From Allobosea sp039673065 (GTDB taxonomy: Bacteria > Pseudomonadota > Alphaproteobacteria > Rhizobiales > Beijerinckiaceae), in the NCBI RefSeq assembly GCF_039673065.1, contig NZ_JBDJKW010000009.1, forward strand, positions 62,001 through 126,000: 64,000 nt of DNA, in the 5' to 3' direction. Positions 54,291 through 62,592 of this stretch are shown here, piece after piece. Both the position numbers and the translations under genes were made by a program. The notes beneath the pieces were generated by a model. It saw only the letters and a list, made by a program, of their open reading frames with translations, was not told the DNA's origin and did no database searches. Every line of letters starts with the position of its first letter. Position 1 is the stretch's first letter.

Positions 54291-55418
54291 ATGGCACATG
54301 TGACGAGGCGGGAGGGGCTGATAGCAGTGGCGTCGGGCTACACTCTTCCGTTCGTGCCGGCAAATGCGGCTGCGTCGCAGCGCTGTGTGGTTTCGCGAGA
54401 TGGTGACGGATGGCAGACGTCCCTTGAGCTCCTGCGGCCTTCCCGCGAGGAAAGGGAGCTGAAGCCGGAGGATATGCTGGTCCGCCTGGTCGTCGCTCAC
54501 GGCGACGTGGAGGGCAATCTCGTGACGCCGACGCGACCCGAAATGGGTCTCCGGCTGACGCTGCTGCGGAAAGCCAACGAGTTCGCGAAGGCCGAACTAC
54601 GGGTATCGCCCGATGCGTATACCGGCCGTTCCGTGCATGCCATCACATCGCCGCGTCAGCGCAGCCCGAGCCGCGTTGATTACTGGCCGGTGATCGAGAA
54701 GCAGAAGCGGGGCGGCCTGCAATTCGGCCTGGAGCACAGGGATGGCGATCGTCCCTATTTCACTATGACACATGGTGACGGGCGCTGGGTCCGCTTCGAG
54801 GGCGAGTTCGAACTGTGGGGGCCGCAATCGACCCGGAATGCGTTGATCCGAAACCTCGACCGTAACCACCGCCTGATCACTGCGCGCTTCGAAGTGTCAG
54901 AGTTGGGGCCTATCAATCGGGCCGTGTATTTCCTGCGACATGGACGCCGGATCGATCTCGAATCGGGAGTCATCCGACAGTCCGGCGACCGGATCGCACT
55001 GTGCCGCAGGTCGGTGTCCACGCTTGGTTTCGACGACATGTTTCGCAGCATGCAGGACGAATTCAACGCGCGGGGACCAAATTTCGATCGAGGAAAATGC
55101 CGCGCGCAAGGGTGTTTCCTGACGACCGCCTGCTGTGTGGTGATGGGTCGGCCGGATGACGGCTTCGAGCTGACGACACTGCGCGCGTTCCGCGACGGCT
55201 GGCTCCTTCGCCAGCCATCCGGACGAGAGGTTGTCGCCGAGTACTATGCGCTTGCACCGGCAATCGCCGACGCATTGATGGAGGACCCGGAGGGCAGGCG
55301 GCGACTCCGCGCGCTGTACTGGCGGACGATCCTGCCATGCGTCGCGGCGGTGAAACTGGGCCTCAATAGCCTCGCCTATCTCTTGTATCGCCGCATGATC
55401 ACCCGCTTGGCCTCATAG
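54291..55418 (+). CDS. Tat-exported protein with CFI-box-type C-terminal domain
   Basis: A protein of about 375 aa. From the ATG at 54291 it begins with a possible twin-arginine leader (TRREGLIAVASGYTLPF, then ANAAA). Residues 30-270 are unlike anything I know. The last 101 residues (275-375) match the CFI-box C-terminal pattern: CFLTTACCVVMGRPDDGFEL, TLRAFRDGWLLRQPSG and VAEYYALAPAIADAL, ending in a hydrophobic helix. Usual members read CFITTA; here the third residue is Leu. The gene has visibly lower GC and more A/T-ending codons than its neighbours, sits just before tRNA-Pro and after a terminator, and may have been acquired. ATGs at 54243 and 54267 are alternatives. Function unknown. Confidence 0.7.
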   Translation: MAHVTRREGLIAVASGYTLPFVPANAAASQRCVVSRDGDGWQTSLELLRPSREERELKPEDMLVRLVVAHGDVEGNLVTPTRPEMGLRLTLLRKANEFAKAELRVSPDAYTGRSVHAITSPRQRSPSRVDYWPVIEKQKRGGLQFGLEHRDGDRPYFTMTHGDGRWVRFEGEFELWGPQSTRNALIRNLDRNHRLITARFEVSELGPINRAVYFLRHGRRIDLESGVIRQSGDRIALCRRSVSTLGFDDMFRSMQDEFNARGPNFDRGKCRAQGCFLTTACCVVMGRPDDGFELTTLRAFRDGWLLRQPSGREVVAEYYALAPAIADALMEDPEGRRRLRALYWRTILPCVAAVKLGLNSLAYLLYRRMITRLAS

Positions 55419-55706
55419 CCGGCCTTGACGCTCGGTGGGCTAGGTTCAGGCCTGCTGATGGACTGGGCGTCGTCAAGGGGACGTGTTCGAGGCCAGGTGG
55501 TCCCGGGGGCCGTACTCAATCTAAGATTCCTCCCAGCCATCGCCATGTACGGGAGGCGGGGACAACCGCGGAACCACGAGGGGAAATTGCAGGCGGCATG
55601 ATGTTCCCATCCGTCTCATTCGGTGCTATTGCGTTGCTCGCCGCGCGGATGGACGAGCGTCTTGGTGCGGTAGTTTCCGAAGTACCCAGAGGTACTTAGG
55701 GGCTTG

Positions 55707-55783
55707 CGGGGTATAGCGCAGCCCGGTAGCGCATCTGCTTTGGGAGCAGAGGGTCCCAGGTTCGAATCCTGGTGCCCCGACCA
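55707..55783 (+). tRNA. tRNA-Pro(TGG)
   Basis: A 77-nt cloverleaf with encoded CCA. The acceptor CGGGGTA pairs with TGCCCCG, the anticodon stem CTGCT/AGCAG holds the loop TTTGGGA (anticodon TGG), and the T-arm is GGTTCGAATCC. A small hairpin (AAGTACC/GGTACTT, 55680-55697) lies just upstream. The 288 bases between the CFI-box gene and this tRNA contain no gene I can support. Confidence 0.97.
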
Positions 55784-55819
55784 GCTCGGAAGACCCATGC
55801 CTGCAAAGGCGAGAGAGTG

Positions 55820-56125
55820 ATGACGGCACGCATCTACAGCCCCGCGCGCACCGCGATGCAGTCCGGCACGGCCAAGACCGGCCGCTGGCTGCTCGAGTTC
55901 GAGCCCGAGCGTCCGCGCGAGGTGGAACCGCTGATGGGCTGGACCTCCTCGCGCGACATGAAGAGCCAGCTGCGCCTGTGGTTCGACACGCAGGAGGAGG
56001 CGGTGGCCTATGCGACGCGCAACGGCCTCGCCTATCGCGTCGAGGAGCCGCACCAGCCGCGCCGCCGCACGCTGTCCTATTCCGACAATTTCCGCTTCAA
56101 CCGCGTCGGCCAGTGGACGCATTGA
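55820..56125 (+). CDS. NADH dehydrogenase accessory protein, NDUFS4-type (ETC complex I subunit)
   Basis: A 101-aa protein homologous to the NDUFS4/18-kDa accessory subunit of mitochondrial complex I, present in alphaproteobacteria. Recognisable segments: ARIYSPARTAMQSGTAKTGR, WLLEFEP, LMGWTSSRDMKSQLRLWFDT, EEAVAYATRNGLAYRVEEP and YSDNFRFNRVGQWTH. It helps stabilise the NADH-oxidising arm. The ATG at 55820 begins the family sequence. It lies between two tRNA genes, away from the nuo operon. Confidence 0.93.
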   Translation: MTARIYSPARTAMQSGTAKTGRWLLEFEPERPREVEPLMGWTSSRDMKSQLRLWFDTQEEAVAYATRNGLAYRVEEPHQPRRRTLSYSDNFRFNRVGQWTH

Positions 56126-56168
56126 GGCAGGCCGGCGCAGCCCGCCTCGCGGCGGCGCCGACAGTTAC

Positions 56169-56245
56169 GGGCCCGTAGCTCAGCTGGATAGAGCAGCAGC
56201 CTTCTAAGCTGCTGGTCGCAGGTTCGAATCCTGCCGGGCTCGCCA
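56169..56245 (+). tRNA. tRNA-Arg(TCT)
   Basis: A 77-nt tRNA with encoded CCA. Acceptor GGGCCCG pairs with CGGGCTC; the anticodon loop CTTCTAA gives TCT, reading AGA and AGG, rare codons in this GC-rich genome. The T-arm is GGTTCGAATCC. Confidence 0.97.
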
Positions 56246-56548
56246 TTGATTTCATTGCGGAAACTCCGCTTGTTCCGTGCTGCATTCTGACAGGCGTGCT
56301 GCCGGTCATTCTGACTTTTGGCCGTTGCCCGTTCGCGCGGCGCGGAGATTCCGGGCGCCATTGACGACCTGATTCATGGTTTTCTTGACGTAGCAGGGCA
56401 GCTCTTTCGAAGAGGCCTGGGTTCACTGAGTCAGGATTTGGCGGTCGGTCATGTCGGCAGCTCAGGTCTCGTGCAAACGCGCACGATCCGACCGTCGTCC
56501 TGCGCTGCAAAAGCTCTGTAGAGTGCCGAATCTGGGCGAGGCCGGCGC
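56246..56548. other. Gene-free interval after tRNA-Arg
   Basis: 303 bases between tRNA-Arg and the mazG stop. Short open frames on both strands have no SD and no family likeness. GC is slightly lower than in the surroundings. I see no copy of the tRNA 3' end that would mark an integrated element. Confidence 0.6.
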
Positions 56549-57388
56549 CTAAGCCGGCTCTCCGCGATCCAGCCGCTTGGCGCGCTGCCAGAGCGATTCC
56601 ATCTCGCCGAGCGAGGCCTCGGCCGGCTTGCGGCCCTCGGCGGCGAGCGCGGCCTCGATGCTGGCGAAGCGGCGCTCGAACTTGGAGTTCGCCGCGGCGA
56701 GGCAGCCTTCCGGGTCGGCATCGACATGGCGGGCGAGATTGGCCACGGCGAAGAGCAGATCGCCGATCTCCTCGGCCACCGCTTCCCTGTCGCCGCCGGC
56801 GAGGGCCTCGTCGACCTCGGCGGTCTCCTCGCGGATCTTCTCCAGCACCAGCTTGGCGTCGTGCCAGTCGAAGCCGACCGTCGAGGCGCGGGCCTGCAGC
56901 TTCCAGGCGCGGGTGAGCGCGGGCAGGGCGGGCGGCACCCCGGCGAGCACGCCCTGGGCCTCGGCGGGCTCGGGCAGGCCGGCGCGGCGGCGCGCCTCGG
57001 CCTTGTCCGCCTTCTCCCGCGCCTTGATCTGCCCCCAGAGCGCCTTGACCTCGGCCGGCGACAGGCCGCGGGCGTCGCCGAAGACATGCGGATGGCGCCG
57101 GATCAGCTTGGCGGTGATCGCCTCGACCACGTCCGGGAAGGCGAACGCGCCCTGCTCCTCGGCCATGCGGGCATGGAACACCACCTGGAGCAGCAGGTCG
57201 CCGAGCTCGTCGGCGAGATCGACCATGTCGCCGCGGGCGATCGCATCGACGACCTCATAGGCCTCCTCGACCGTGTAGGGTGCGATCGAGGTGAAGTCCT
57301 GCTCGAGATCCCAGGGGCAGCCCGTGCCCGGCGTGCGCAGGGCCGCCATGATCTCGATGAGGCGGGCGATGTCGCGGGACGGTTGCAA
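56549..57388 (-). CDS. mazG: Nucleoside triphosphate pyrophosphohydrolase MazG
   Basis: Hydrolyses (d)NTPs to the monophosphates, removing damaged nucleotides and lowering stringent-response signals. The 279-aa protein carries two MazG folds, each with the ExxE...ExxD metal-binding helices: YTVEEAYEVVDAIARGDMVD with LADELGDLLLQVVFH, and IREETAEVDEALAGGD with AEEIGDLLFAVANLARH. The opening CPWDLEQDFTSI is typical. The TTG start at 57388 has GAGGAG upstream. Divergent from arfB. Confidence 0.94.
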   Translation of the reverse strand: MQPSRDIARLIEIMAALRTPGTGCPWDLEQDFTSIAPYTVEEAYEVVDAIARGDMVDLADELGDLLLQVVFHARMAEEQGAFAFPDVVEAITAKLIRRHPHVFGDARGLSPAEVKALWGQIKAREKADKAEARRRAGLPEPAEAQGVLAGVPPALPALTRAWKLQARASTVGFDWHDAKLVLEKIREETAEVDEALAGGDREAVAEEIGDLLFAVANLARHVDADPEGCLAAANSKFERRFASIEAALAAEGRKPAEASLGEMESLWQRAKRLDRGEPA

Positions 57389-57454
57389 GGTGCGGGGCTC
57401 CTCGGAAGGCGGCCGGATCGCCGCGCGTCCGGCCCGATGCTATAGCGTCCTCCC

Positions 57455-57874
57455 ATGATTCAAGTGACGCCGTCCATCGCGATCGACGAGGGCCTGATCG
57501 AGGAGAGCTTCGTGCGCGCCTCCGGTCCGGGCGGGCAGAACGTCCAGAAGGTCTCCTCGGCGGTGCAGCTGCGCTTCAACGCCGCCGCGGCCGAGCTGCC
57601 GGAGCATGTGCGGGCGCGGCTGCCGGCGGTCGCCGGGCGGCGGATGACGCAGGACGGCGTCATCGTCATCGTGGCGCAACGCTTCCGCGACCAGCTGCGC
57701 AACCGCGCCGATGCGCTCGAGCGCCTGCTGGCGATCCTGCGCGAGGCGGCGCATCGCGACAAGCCGCGGCGGCCGACCCGCGCCACCTATGGCTCGCAGC
57801 AGCGACGCCTTGCCTCCAAGGCCAAGCGCGGCAAGGTGAAGAGCCTGCGCAGCGGGAAGCCGGGGGATGACTGA
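57455..57874 (+). CDS. arfB: Alternative ribosome-rescue factor ArfB (peptidyl-tRNA hydrolase)
   Basis: A 139-aa relative of release factors that frees stalled ribosomes lacking a stop codon. The GGQ catalytic loop is in ASGPGGQNVQKVSSAVQLRF, and the basic C-terminal tail (KAKRGKVKSLRSGKPG), which enters the empty mRNA channel, is present. It overlaps recX by eight bases. Its position with prfB in the same window is coincidental. Confidence 0.95.
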   Translation: MIQVTPSIAIDEGLIEESFVRASGPGGQNVQKVSSAVQLRFNAAAAELPEHVRARLPAVAGRRMTQDGVIVIVAQRFRDQLRNRADALERLLAILREAAHRDKPRRPTRATYGSQQRRLASKAKRGKVKSLRSGKPGDD

Positions 57875-58409
57875 GGCGCCGCCCCGTCGCGAGCGGCCGG
57901 CGCCGAAGCCGGTCACCGCCGACCGCCTGCGCCGGGCGGCGCTCTATTATCTCCAGCGCTATTCCAGCTCGGCCGAGCAGCTCAGGAGCGTGCTGAGCCG
58001 GCGCGTAGCGCGCAGCTGCCGCCATCACGGGCAGGACCCGGCCAGCTTCGAGCCGGTCGTCGCCGAGATCGTCGCGGGCTGCATCCGCTCGGGGCTGGTC
58101 GACGATGCCCGCTTCGCCCAGGCGCGCGCCGCGACGCTGCGGCGCAAGGGCCGCTCGGCCAGGGCCGTCTCGGCCGGTCTGGCGGCGAAGGGCGTGGCGC
58201 GCGAGCTCGTCGCGGCGACGGTGTCCGGCGGCGAGGCGGAGGAACTGGCGGCTGCGCTGATCGCGGCGCGCCGCCGCCGGATCGGCCCCTGGACGCCGCC
58301 AGGCCGCGAGCGTGATCGCCAGCGCCAGCTCGGCATGCTGCTGCGCGCCGGCTTCGCCATGGCCATCGCCCGCCGCATCGTCGACGCAGCGGACGAAGAC
58401 AGCGTCTGA
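57867..58409 (+). CDS. recX: RecX family regulator of RecA
   Basis: A 180-aa basic helical protein with three RecX-like repeats: LRRAALYYLQRYSSSAEQLR, SGLVDDARFAQARAATLRRK and the C-terminal RQLGMLLRAGFAMAIARRIV. RecX binds RecA filaments and limits their activity. It is translationally coupled to arfB by an 8-base overlap (ATG at 57867). It is not next to recA, which is common in this class. Confidence 0.88.
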   Translation: MTEAPPRRERPAPKPVTADRLRRAALYYLQRYSSSAEQLRSVLSRRVARSCRHHGQDPASFEPVVAEIVAGCIRSGLVDDARFAQARAATLRRKGRSARAVSAGLAAKGVARELVAATVSGGEAEELAAALIAARRRRIGPWTPPGRERDRQRQLGMLLRAGFAMAIARRIVDAADEDSV

Positions 58410-58491
58410 GCCGGCGCGACGGCGACCGGTCGCGGCGGATCGCGGGGCGGCAGGTCGGCTTGACCCTTCGCGCCCCGCGCGTTGCTCCGGG

Positions 58492-59472
58492 TCAGTTGGC
58501 CCGGACGTCGGCTTCCTTGACCACCTTGCCCCAGCGGTCGACCTCCGCCTTGACGAAGGCGGCGAAGCTCGCGCCGTAGACATCGGGGATTTCCGAGCCG
58601 TTCTTGGCCCAGACATCGCCGATCATCTTCGAGGCCAGCGCCTTTTTCAGCTCGTCCTGCATGCGCTGGACGATCGGGGCGGGCGTGTTCTTCGGCGCCC
58701 ACATCGCATACCAGGTCGAGACCTCGTAGCCCGGCAGCCCGGCTTCGGCAGCGGTCGGCACGTCCGGGATCGCCGGGTTGCGCTTGGCGGAGGCCACGGC
58801 CAGCGCGCGCAGCTTGCCGCCGGAGATCTGTGCGGCGGAGGAGCCGAGCCCGTCGAAGGCGAGGTCGACCTGGCCGGCGATGAGGTCCTGCATCAGCGGC
58901 CCGGCGCCACGATAGGGCACATGGGTGAAGTTGGCCTTGGAGAGGATCTTGAACAGCTCGCCGGCGAGGTGGTGCGTCGTGCCGTTGCCGGCCGAGCCGT
59001 AGTTCAGCTTGTCGGGATTCTTGCGGCCGTACTCGATCAGCTCCATCAGGGTCTTGGCCTCGACCTTGCCCGGATGGACGACGACGACCTGCGGCGGCTG
59101 CGAGACGATGCCGATCGGGATGAAGTCGGTCAGGATATCGTAGTCGAGCTTGGGATAGAGCGCGGGCGCGATGGCATGGTGCGCAGCGCCGATGAAGAAG
59201 GTGTAGCCGTCCGGCTCGGCCTTGGCGGCCGCGGAGGCGCCGACCGTGCCGCCGGCCCCTGCGCGATTGTCGACCAGCACGCGCTGGCCGAGCTGCGCCT
59301 CGATCTGCGCGGCGAGCGGCCGGGCGAAGGCATCGGTGCCGCCGCCGGCGGGGAAGGGCACGATGAAGCTGATCGGCTTCTGCGGCCAGGCCTGGGCCTG
59401 TGCCGGGGCGGCGGGCGCGAACTGGACGAAAGTGGCGAGCGCGAGCGCGCCCAGCCAGGCGGTTCTGAGCAT
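58492..59472 (-). CDS. Bug-family tripartite tricarboxylate transporter substrate-binding protein
   Basis: A 326-aa periplasmic receptor, the second in the window. After the signal peptide (ending PAQAQA) it begins WPQKPISFIVPFPAGGGTDA and shows VLVDNRAGAGGTVGASAAAK, LNYGSAGNGTTHHLAGELFK and GYEVSTWYAMWAPKNTPAP, the Bug family landmarks. It has no TctA or TctB neighbour. The ATG at 59472 follows GGGAGG. It is divergent from the methylmalonyl-CoA epimerase gene, with 232 bases between, so the ligand could be an organic acid linked to propionate metabolism; this is weak inference. Confidence 0.92.
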   Translation of the reverse strand: MLRTAWLGALALATFVQFAPAAPAQAQAWPQKPISFIVPFPAGGGTDAFARPLAAQIEAQLGQRVLVDNRAGAGGTVGASAAAKAEPDGYTFFIGAAHHAIAPALYPKLDYDILTDFIPIGIVSQPPQVVVVHPGKVEAKTLMELIEYGRKNPDKLNYGSAGNGTTHHLAGELFKILSKANFTHVPYRGAGPLMQDLIAGQVDLAFDGLGSSAAQISGGKLRALAVASAKRNPAIPDVPTAAEAGLPGYEVSTWYAMWAPKNTPAPIVQRMQDELKKALASKMIGDVWAKNGSEIPDVYGASFAAFVKAEVDRWGKVVKEADVRAN

Positions 59473-59704
59473 CGAAATCCTCCCAAATGGTGCGGGCGGC
59501 TCTGTCGGCCCCTGTGCCCGCGAGCCGGCGCGAACGGCCGGTCCCGGCACGGATTAGCGCATCGCCTCCCGGAAATGGCAAGACGCGCGGCCCTGCTGCG
59601 CCGACCGCCGGTTCCGCGCCGCTGTGACATCGCGCAGCGGCGCCGCGGCCTTTCCTTCCGCCGCCGCACGGCGTACCGGTTGGGCGCCCCAGCGGAGACC
59701 TGCC

Positions 59705-60109
<405 letters not shown>

Positions 60110-60124
60110 GGGGGAGGACGCGGC

Positions 60125-60355
60125 ATGAGCATCGGCGGCGGCATCGCAGTCTATTTCGTGATCTGGTGGACCGTGCTCTTCGCGGTGCTGCCCTTCGGTG
60201 TCCGCAGCCAGGTCGAGGCCGGCGAGGTGGTGCGCGGCTCGGAGCCGGGCGCGCCGCATGTGCCCGGGCTCCGGAAGAAGGTCGTCGCGACCACGATCGT
60301 CGCGAGCATCGTCTTCGTGTTCGTCTGGTATATGTGGACCTGGCTGGACATCTGA
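60125..60355 (+). CDS. DUF1467 family membrane protein
   Basis: A 76-aa protein with two membrane helices (IAVYFVIWWTVLFAVLPFGV and VVATTIVASIVFVFVWYMWT) joined by a polar loop (GSEPGAPHVPGLRKK) that is diagnostic of DUF1467. The family is restricted to alphaproteobacteria and of unknown function. It lies in an operon with mce, 15 bases apart. Confidence 0.87.
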   Translation: MSIGGGIAVYFVIWWTVLFAVLPFGVRSQVEAGEVVRGSEPGAPHVPGLRKKVVATTIVASIVFVFVWYMWTWLDI

Positions 60356-60804
60356 GCGGGGGCAGGGCGCAGGGGAACGCACGCCGCGGCCGGGGCGTAC
60401 CAAGTAACCGTTTTCAGTCGCGTGATGAGATAAACGTCAAAACAAAAGGCAAGGCTTTCGCCTTGCCTTGGAAGTCTGTTTTTTTACCGCAGTATCGGCA
60501 CGCCATTGCTGAAGGGGTGCTCGTCAATACTAGGCGGGCGTTTGTTCCTCCCGAGACCTGGTCCGCGTCACCCGTCAATTGATGGTCGGGCGAGCCAGCG
60601 AGATCATGACTAGCCGATCAGATTGGGCTTGTCACCTGTTTAGGCACGTCAGGCCCGAAGTTTTTGCACAATAGTTCCAAAGTGCTCTTGTGCAGTGCAA
60701 TATCATTCTCCTCGCCTCTGCGGCATGCCTTGTTCCGGCCAAAGGATACCGCTAGTCGGAAGGCCGGAGCCTCGGGCCGGTCCGATGGCCAGGAGATGAT
60801 GACG
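60356..60804. other. Gene-free, relatively AT-rich interval with hairpin and operator-like repeats
   Basis: About 449 bases without a credible gene. A perfect 10-bp hairpin AAGGCAAGGC/GCCTTGCCTT (60446-60455 with 60460-60469) has T-rich sequence close by on both sides (TTTTGTTTTGAC on the minus strand, seven Ts from 60479 on the plus strand), so it is a probable bidirectional terminator for the mce operon. Further on, TTGCACAA (60664-60671) and TTGTGCA (60688-60694) are inverted relative to each other, followed by GTGCAATAT, possibly the promoter region of the cyclophilin operon. GC is clearly lower than in the flanks. Confidence 0.6.
60446..60485. terminator. Hairpin terminator after mce-DUF1467
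   Basis: A 10-bp perfect stem with a TTTC loop. On the plus strand the T tract begins nine bases after the stem, less than ideal; on the minus strand TTTTGTTTT follows directly. Confidence 0.7.
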
Positions 60805-61362
60805 ATGCACCGCAAGCTGTTCGCAGCCCTTGTCTTTTCCGCGTCCTTCGGCCTCGCGGGCCTGCCCGCGCAAGCCCAGGCGCAGCTCGATCCGCAGAAC
60901 ACCGTCGTGCTCGAGACCAAGGACGGCAAGGTCACGATCCGGCTGCGGCCCGACCTCGCCCCCAAGCATGTCGCGCAGATCAAGGCGCTGACCAAGCAGG
61001 GCTTCTATGACGGCATCGTCTTCCATCGCGTCATCGACGGCTTCATGGCCCAGACCGGCGATCCGACCGGCACCGGCACCGGCAAGTCCCAGCTGCCGAA
61101 CCTGCCTGCGGAATTCACCCAGACGCCCTACAAGGTCGGCTCGGTCGGCATGGCCCGCTCCTCCTCGCCGGATTCGGCGAACTCGCAGTTCTTCATCTGC
61201 TATGAGGGCTGCGGCCCGCTGACCGGCCAGTACACCCTGTTCGGCGAGGTCGTCTCCGGTATGGACGCGGTCCGCAAGATCAAGAAGGGCTCCGGCCAGG
61301 GCGGCATGGTGTCGAGCCCCGACAAGATCATCAGCATGCGCCTGCTGGCGGACGCGAAGTAG
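60805..61362 (+). CDS. Exported cyclophilin-type peptidyl-prolyl cis-trans isomerase
   Basis: A 185-aa periplasmic PPIase. Signal peptide (FAALVFSASFGLAGLPAQA) and a bacterial cyclophilin domain with GFYDGIVFHRVIDGFMAQTG, the catalytic arginine in FHRVI, SQFFICYEG and FGEVVSGMD. AGGAG at 60791-60795 favours the ATG at 60805; ATGs at 60796 and 60799 are also in frame. It speeds folding of exported proteins. It heads an operon with a TonB-C-like gene and a second, cytoplasmic cyclophilin. Confidence 0.93.
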   Translation: MHRKLFAALVFSASFGLAGLPAQAQAQLDPQNTVVLETKDGKVTIRLRPDLAPKHVAQIKALTKQGFYDGIVFHRVIDGFMAQTGDPTGTGTGKSQLPNLPAEFTQTPYKVGSVGMARSSSPDSANSQFFICYEGCGPLTGQYTLFGEVVSGMDAVRKIKKGSGQGGMVSSPDKIISMRLLADAK

Positions 61363-61369
61363 GCGCGCG

Positions 61370-61966
61370 ATGCGCCGCGCCGCGGTCCTCGCGGGGGGAC
61401 TATGCCTGCTGGCCTCGGCCGCGCTCGCGCAGCAGACGCGCGATCTCGGCCTGCCGCCGGCTTCGGGCTCGCAGAACCCGGTTCTGCCGCCGCCCTCGGG
61501 GTCGCAATATCCGGCCCTGCCGCCGCCCTCCGGCCAGCGCTATGTCCCGGGCGTCGGCGGTCCCTTCGGCGAGGATGGTCGCCGTTCGCCCGGGCGCGGC
61601 CCGCGCGGCGGCGTCGAGGGCGGGTTCACCAGCACCATCGACGCCTCGACCCCGCCGGCCCCGGCCGGCGAGGTCGATGACGCGGCGCAGATCGGCGCCG
61701 CGATCCGGGCCTGCTGGTCGCCGCCCGGCGGCGGCGAGGGCGTCGGTTCGGCGCGTGTGCGCTTCAGCCTGCGCCGCGACGGCACGCTCTTCGGGCAGCC
61801 GCGCGTGATCTCCGGCCGCGACGCGGTCTTCGATGCCGCCGCGGCGGCCGCGATCAGGCGATGCACGCCGCTGAGGTTGTCTGCCCGGTTGGGAGAGGTT
61901 ATCGCAGGCCGCCCGATCATCATTCATTTCAACGGCCACGCGCCGAACAGCGAAAGAGAGCCCTGA
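61370..61966 (+). CDS. Exported protein with proline-rich repeats and TonB-C-like domain
   Basis: A 198-aa protein: signal peptide cut near AALAQQ, three 11-residue repeats (LPPASGSQNPV, LPPPSGSQYPA, LPPPSGQRYVP; residues 28-60), a Gly/Arg linker, then a C-terminal domain (about residues 105-190) resembling TonB/TolA C-termini: IGAAIRACWSPPGGGEGVGS, ARVRFSLRRDGTLFGQPRV, AAAAIRRCTPLRL. It has no membrane anchor. The stop overlaps the start of the next cyclophilin gene (TGATG). Its role is unknown; it may bind periplasmic partners like TolA. Confidence 0.78.
   Translation: MRRAAVLAGGLCLLASAALAQQTRDLGLPPASGSQNPVLPPPSGSQYPALPPPSGQRYVPGVGGPFGEDGRRSPGRGPRGGVEGGFTSTIDASTPPAPAGEVDDAAQIGAAIRACWSPPGGGEGVGSARVRFSLRRDGTLFGQPRVISGRDAVFDAAAAAAIRRCTPLRLSARLGEVIAGRPIIIHFNGHAPNSEREP
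61451..61549 (+). repeat. Three tandem 33-bp repeats encoding LPPxSGSQ
   Basis: Three consecutive 33-base units within the TonB-C-like gene, encoding 11-residue proline-rich repeats. The first two are most alike. Confidence 0.85.
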
Positions 61967-62433
61967 TGTCGCTCGATCCCGAAAACACCATCGTCATGGA
62001 GACCACCAAGGGCCGCGTGGTCATCAAGCTGCGTCCCGACCTCGCCCCCGGCCATGTCGAGCGCATCAAGCTGCTCGCGCGCGAGGGCTTCTATGACGGC
62101 ATCGTCTTCCATCGCGTCATCGACGGCTTCATGGCCCAGGTCGGCTGCCCGCACGGCACCGGCACCGGCGGCTCGAGCTATCCGGACCTGAAGGCCGAGT
62201 TCAACGCCGAGCCGCATGTGCGCGGCGTCTGCTCGATGGCCCGCGCCCAGAACCCGAACTCGGCCAACAGCCAGTTCTTCATCGTGTTCGACGACGCCCG
62301 CTTCCTCGACAAGCAGTACACCGTCTGGGGCGAGGTCGTGGAAGGCATGGACAATGTCGACCGCATCAAGCGCGGCGAGCCCGTGCGCGATCCCGACTCG
62401 ATCGTCTCGATGAAGGTGATGGCCGACGCCTGA
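61966..62433 (+). CDS. ppiB: Cytoplasmic cyclophilin-type peptidyl-prolyl cis-trans isomerase
   Basis: A 155-aa PPIase without signal peptide (MSLDPENTIVMETTKGRV). Catalytic segment GFYDGIVFHRVIDGFMAQVG, NSANSQFFIVFDDARFLDKQ and VWGEVVEGMDNVD. It is closely related to the exported cyclophilin 600 bases upstream, so the pair is probably an ancient duplication with different cell locations. ATG at 61966 overlaps the previous stop. Confidence 0.94.
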   Translation: MSLDPENTIVMETTKGRVVIKLRPDLAPGHVERIKLLAREGFYDGIVFHRVIDGFMAQVGCPHGTGTGGSSYPDLKAEFNAEPHVRGVCSMARAQNPNSANSQFFIVFDDARFLDKQYTVWGEVVEGMDNVDRIKRGEPVRDPDSIVSMKVMADA

Positions 62434-62592
62434 GCGTCGTCCGAACCGGCAGGGCCGGCCCGCGCGGCCAGCCCTGCAGCGTGACCTCGCGGGTCACGCG
62501 CTCGATCCCGGGTCGGCGCCAGTCGTCCCGGGATATGTCGTTTCGGCGCGGCCGTAGGGCCACGCGCAGTGCCAGCGGAGCCTCGCGGCGCA

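Noticed and set aside
55419..56548. Genomic island or integrated element at tRNA-Pro or tRNA-Arg
   Set aside because: No integrase, no duplicated tRNA 3' end and no cargo set; only the single atypical CFI-box gene is present.
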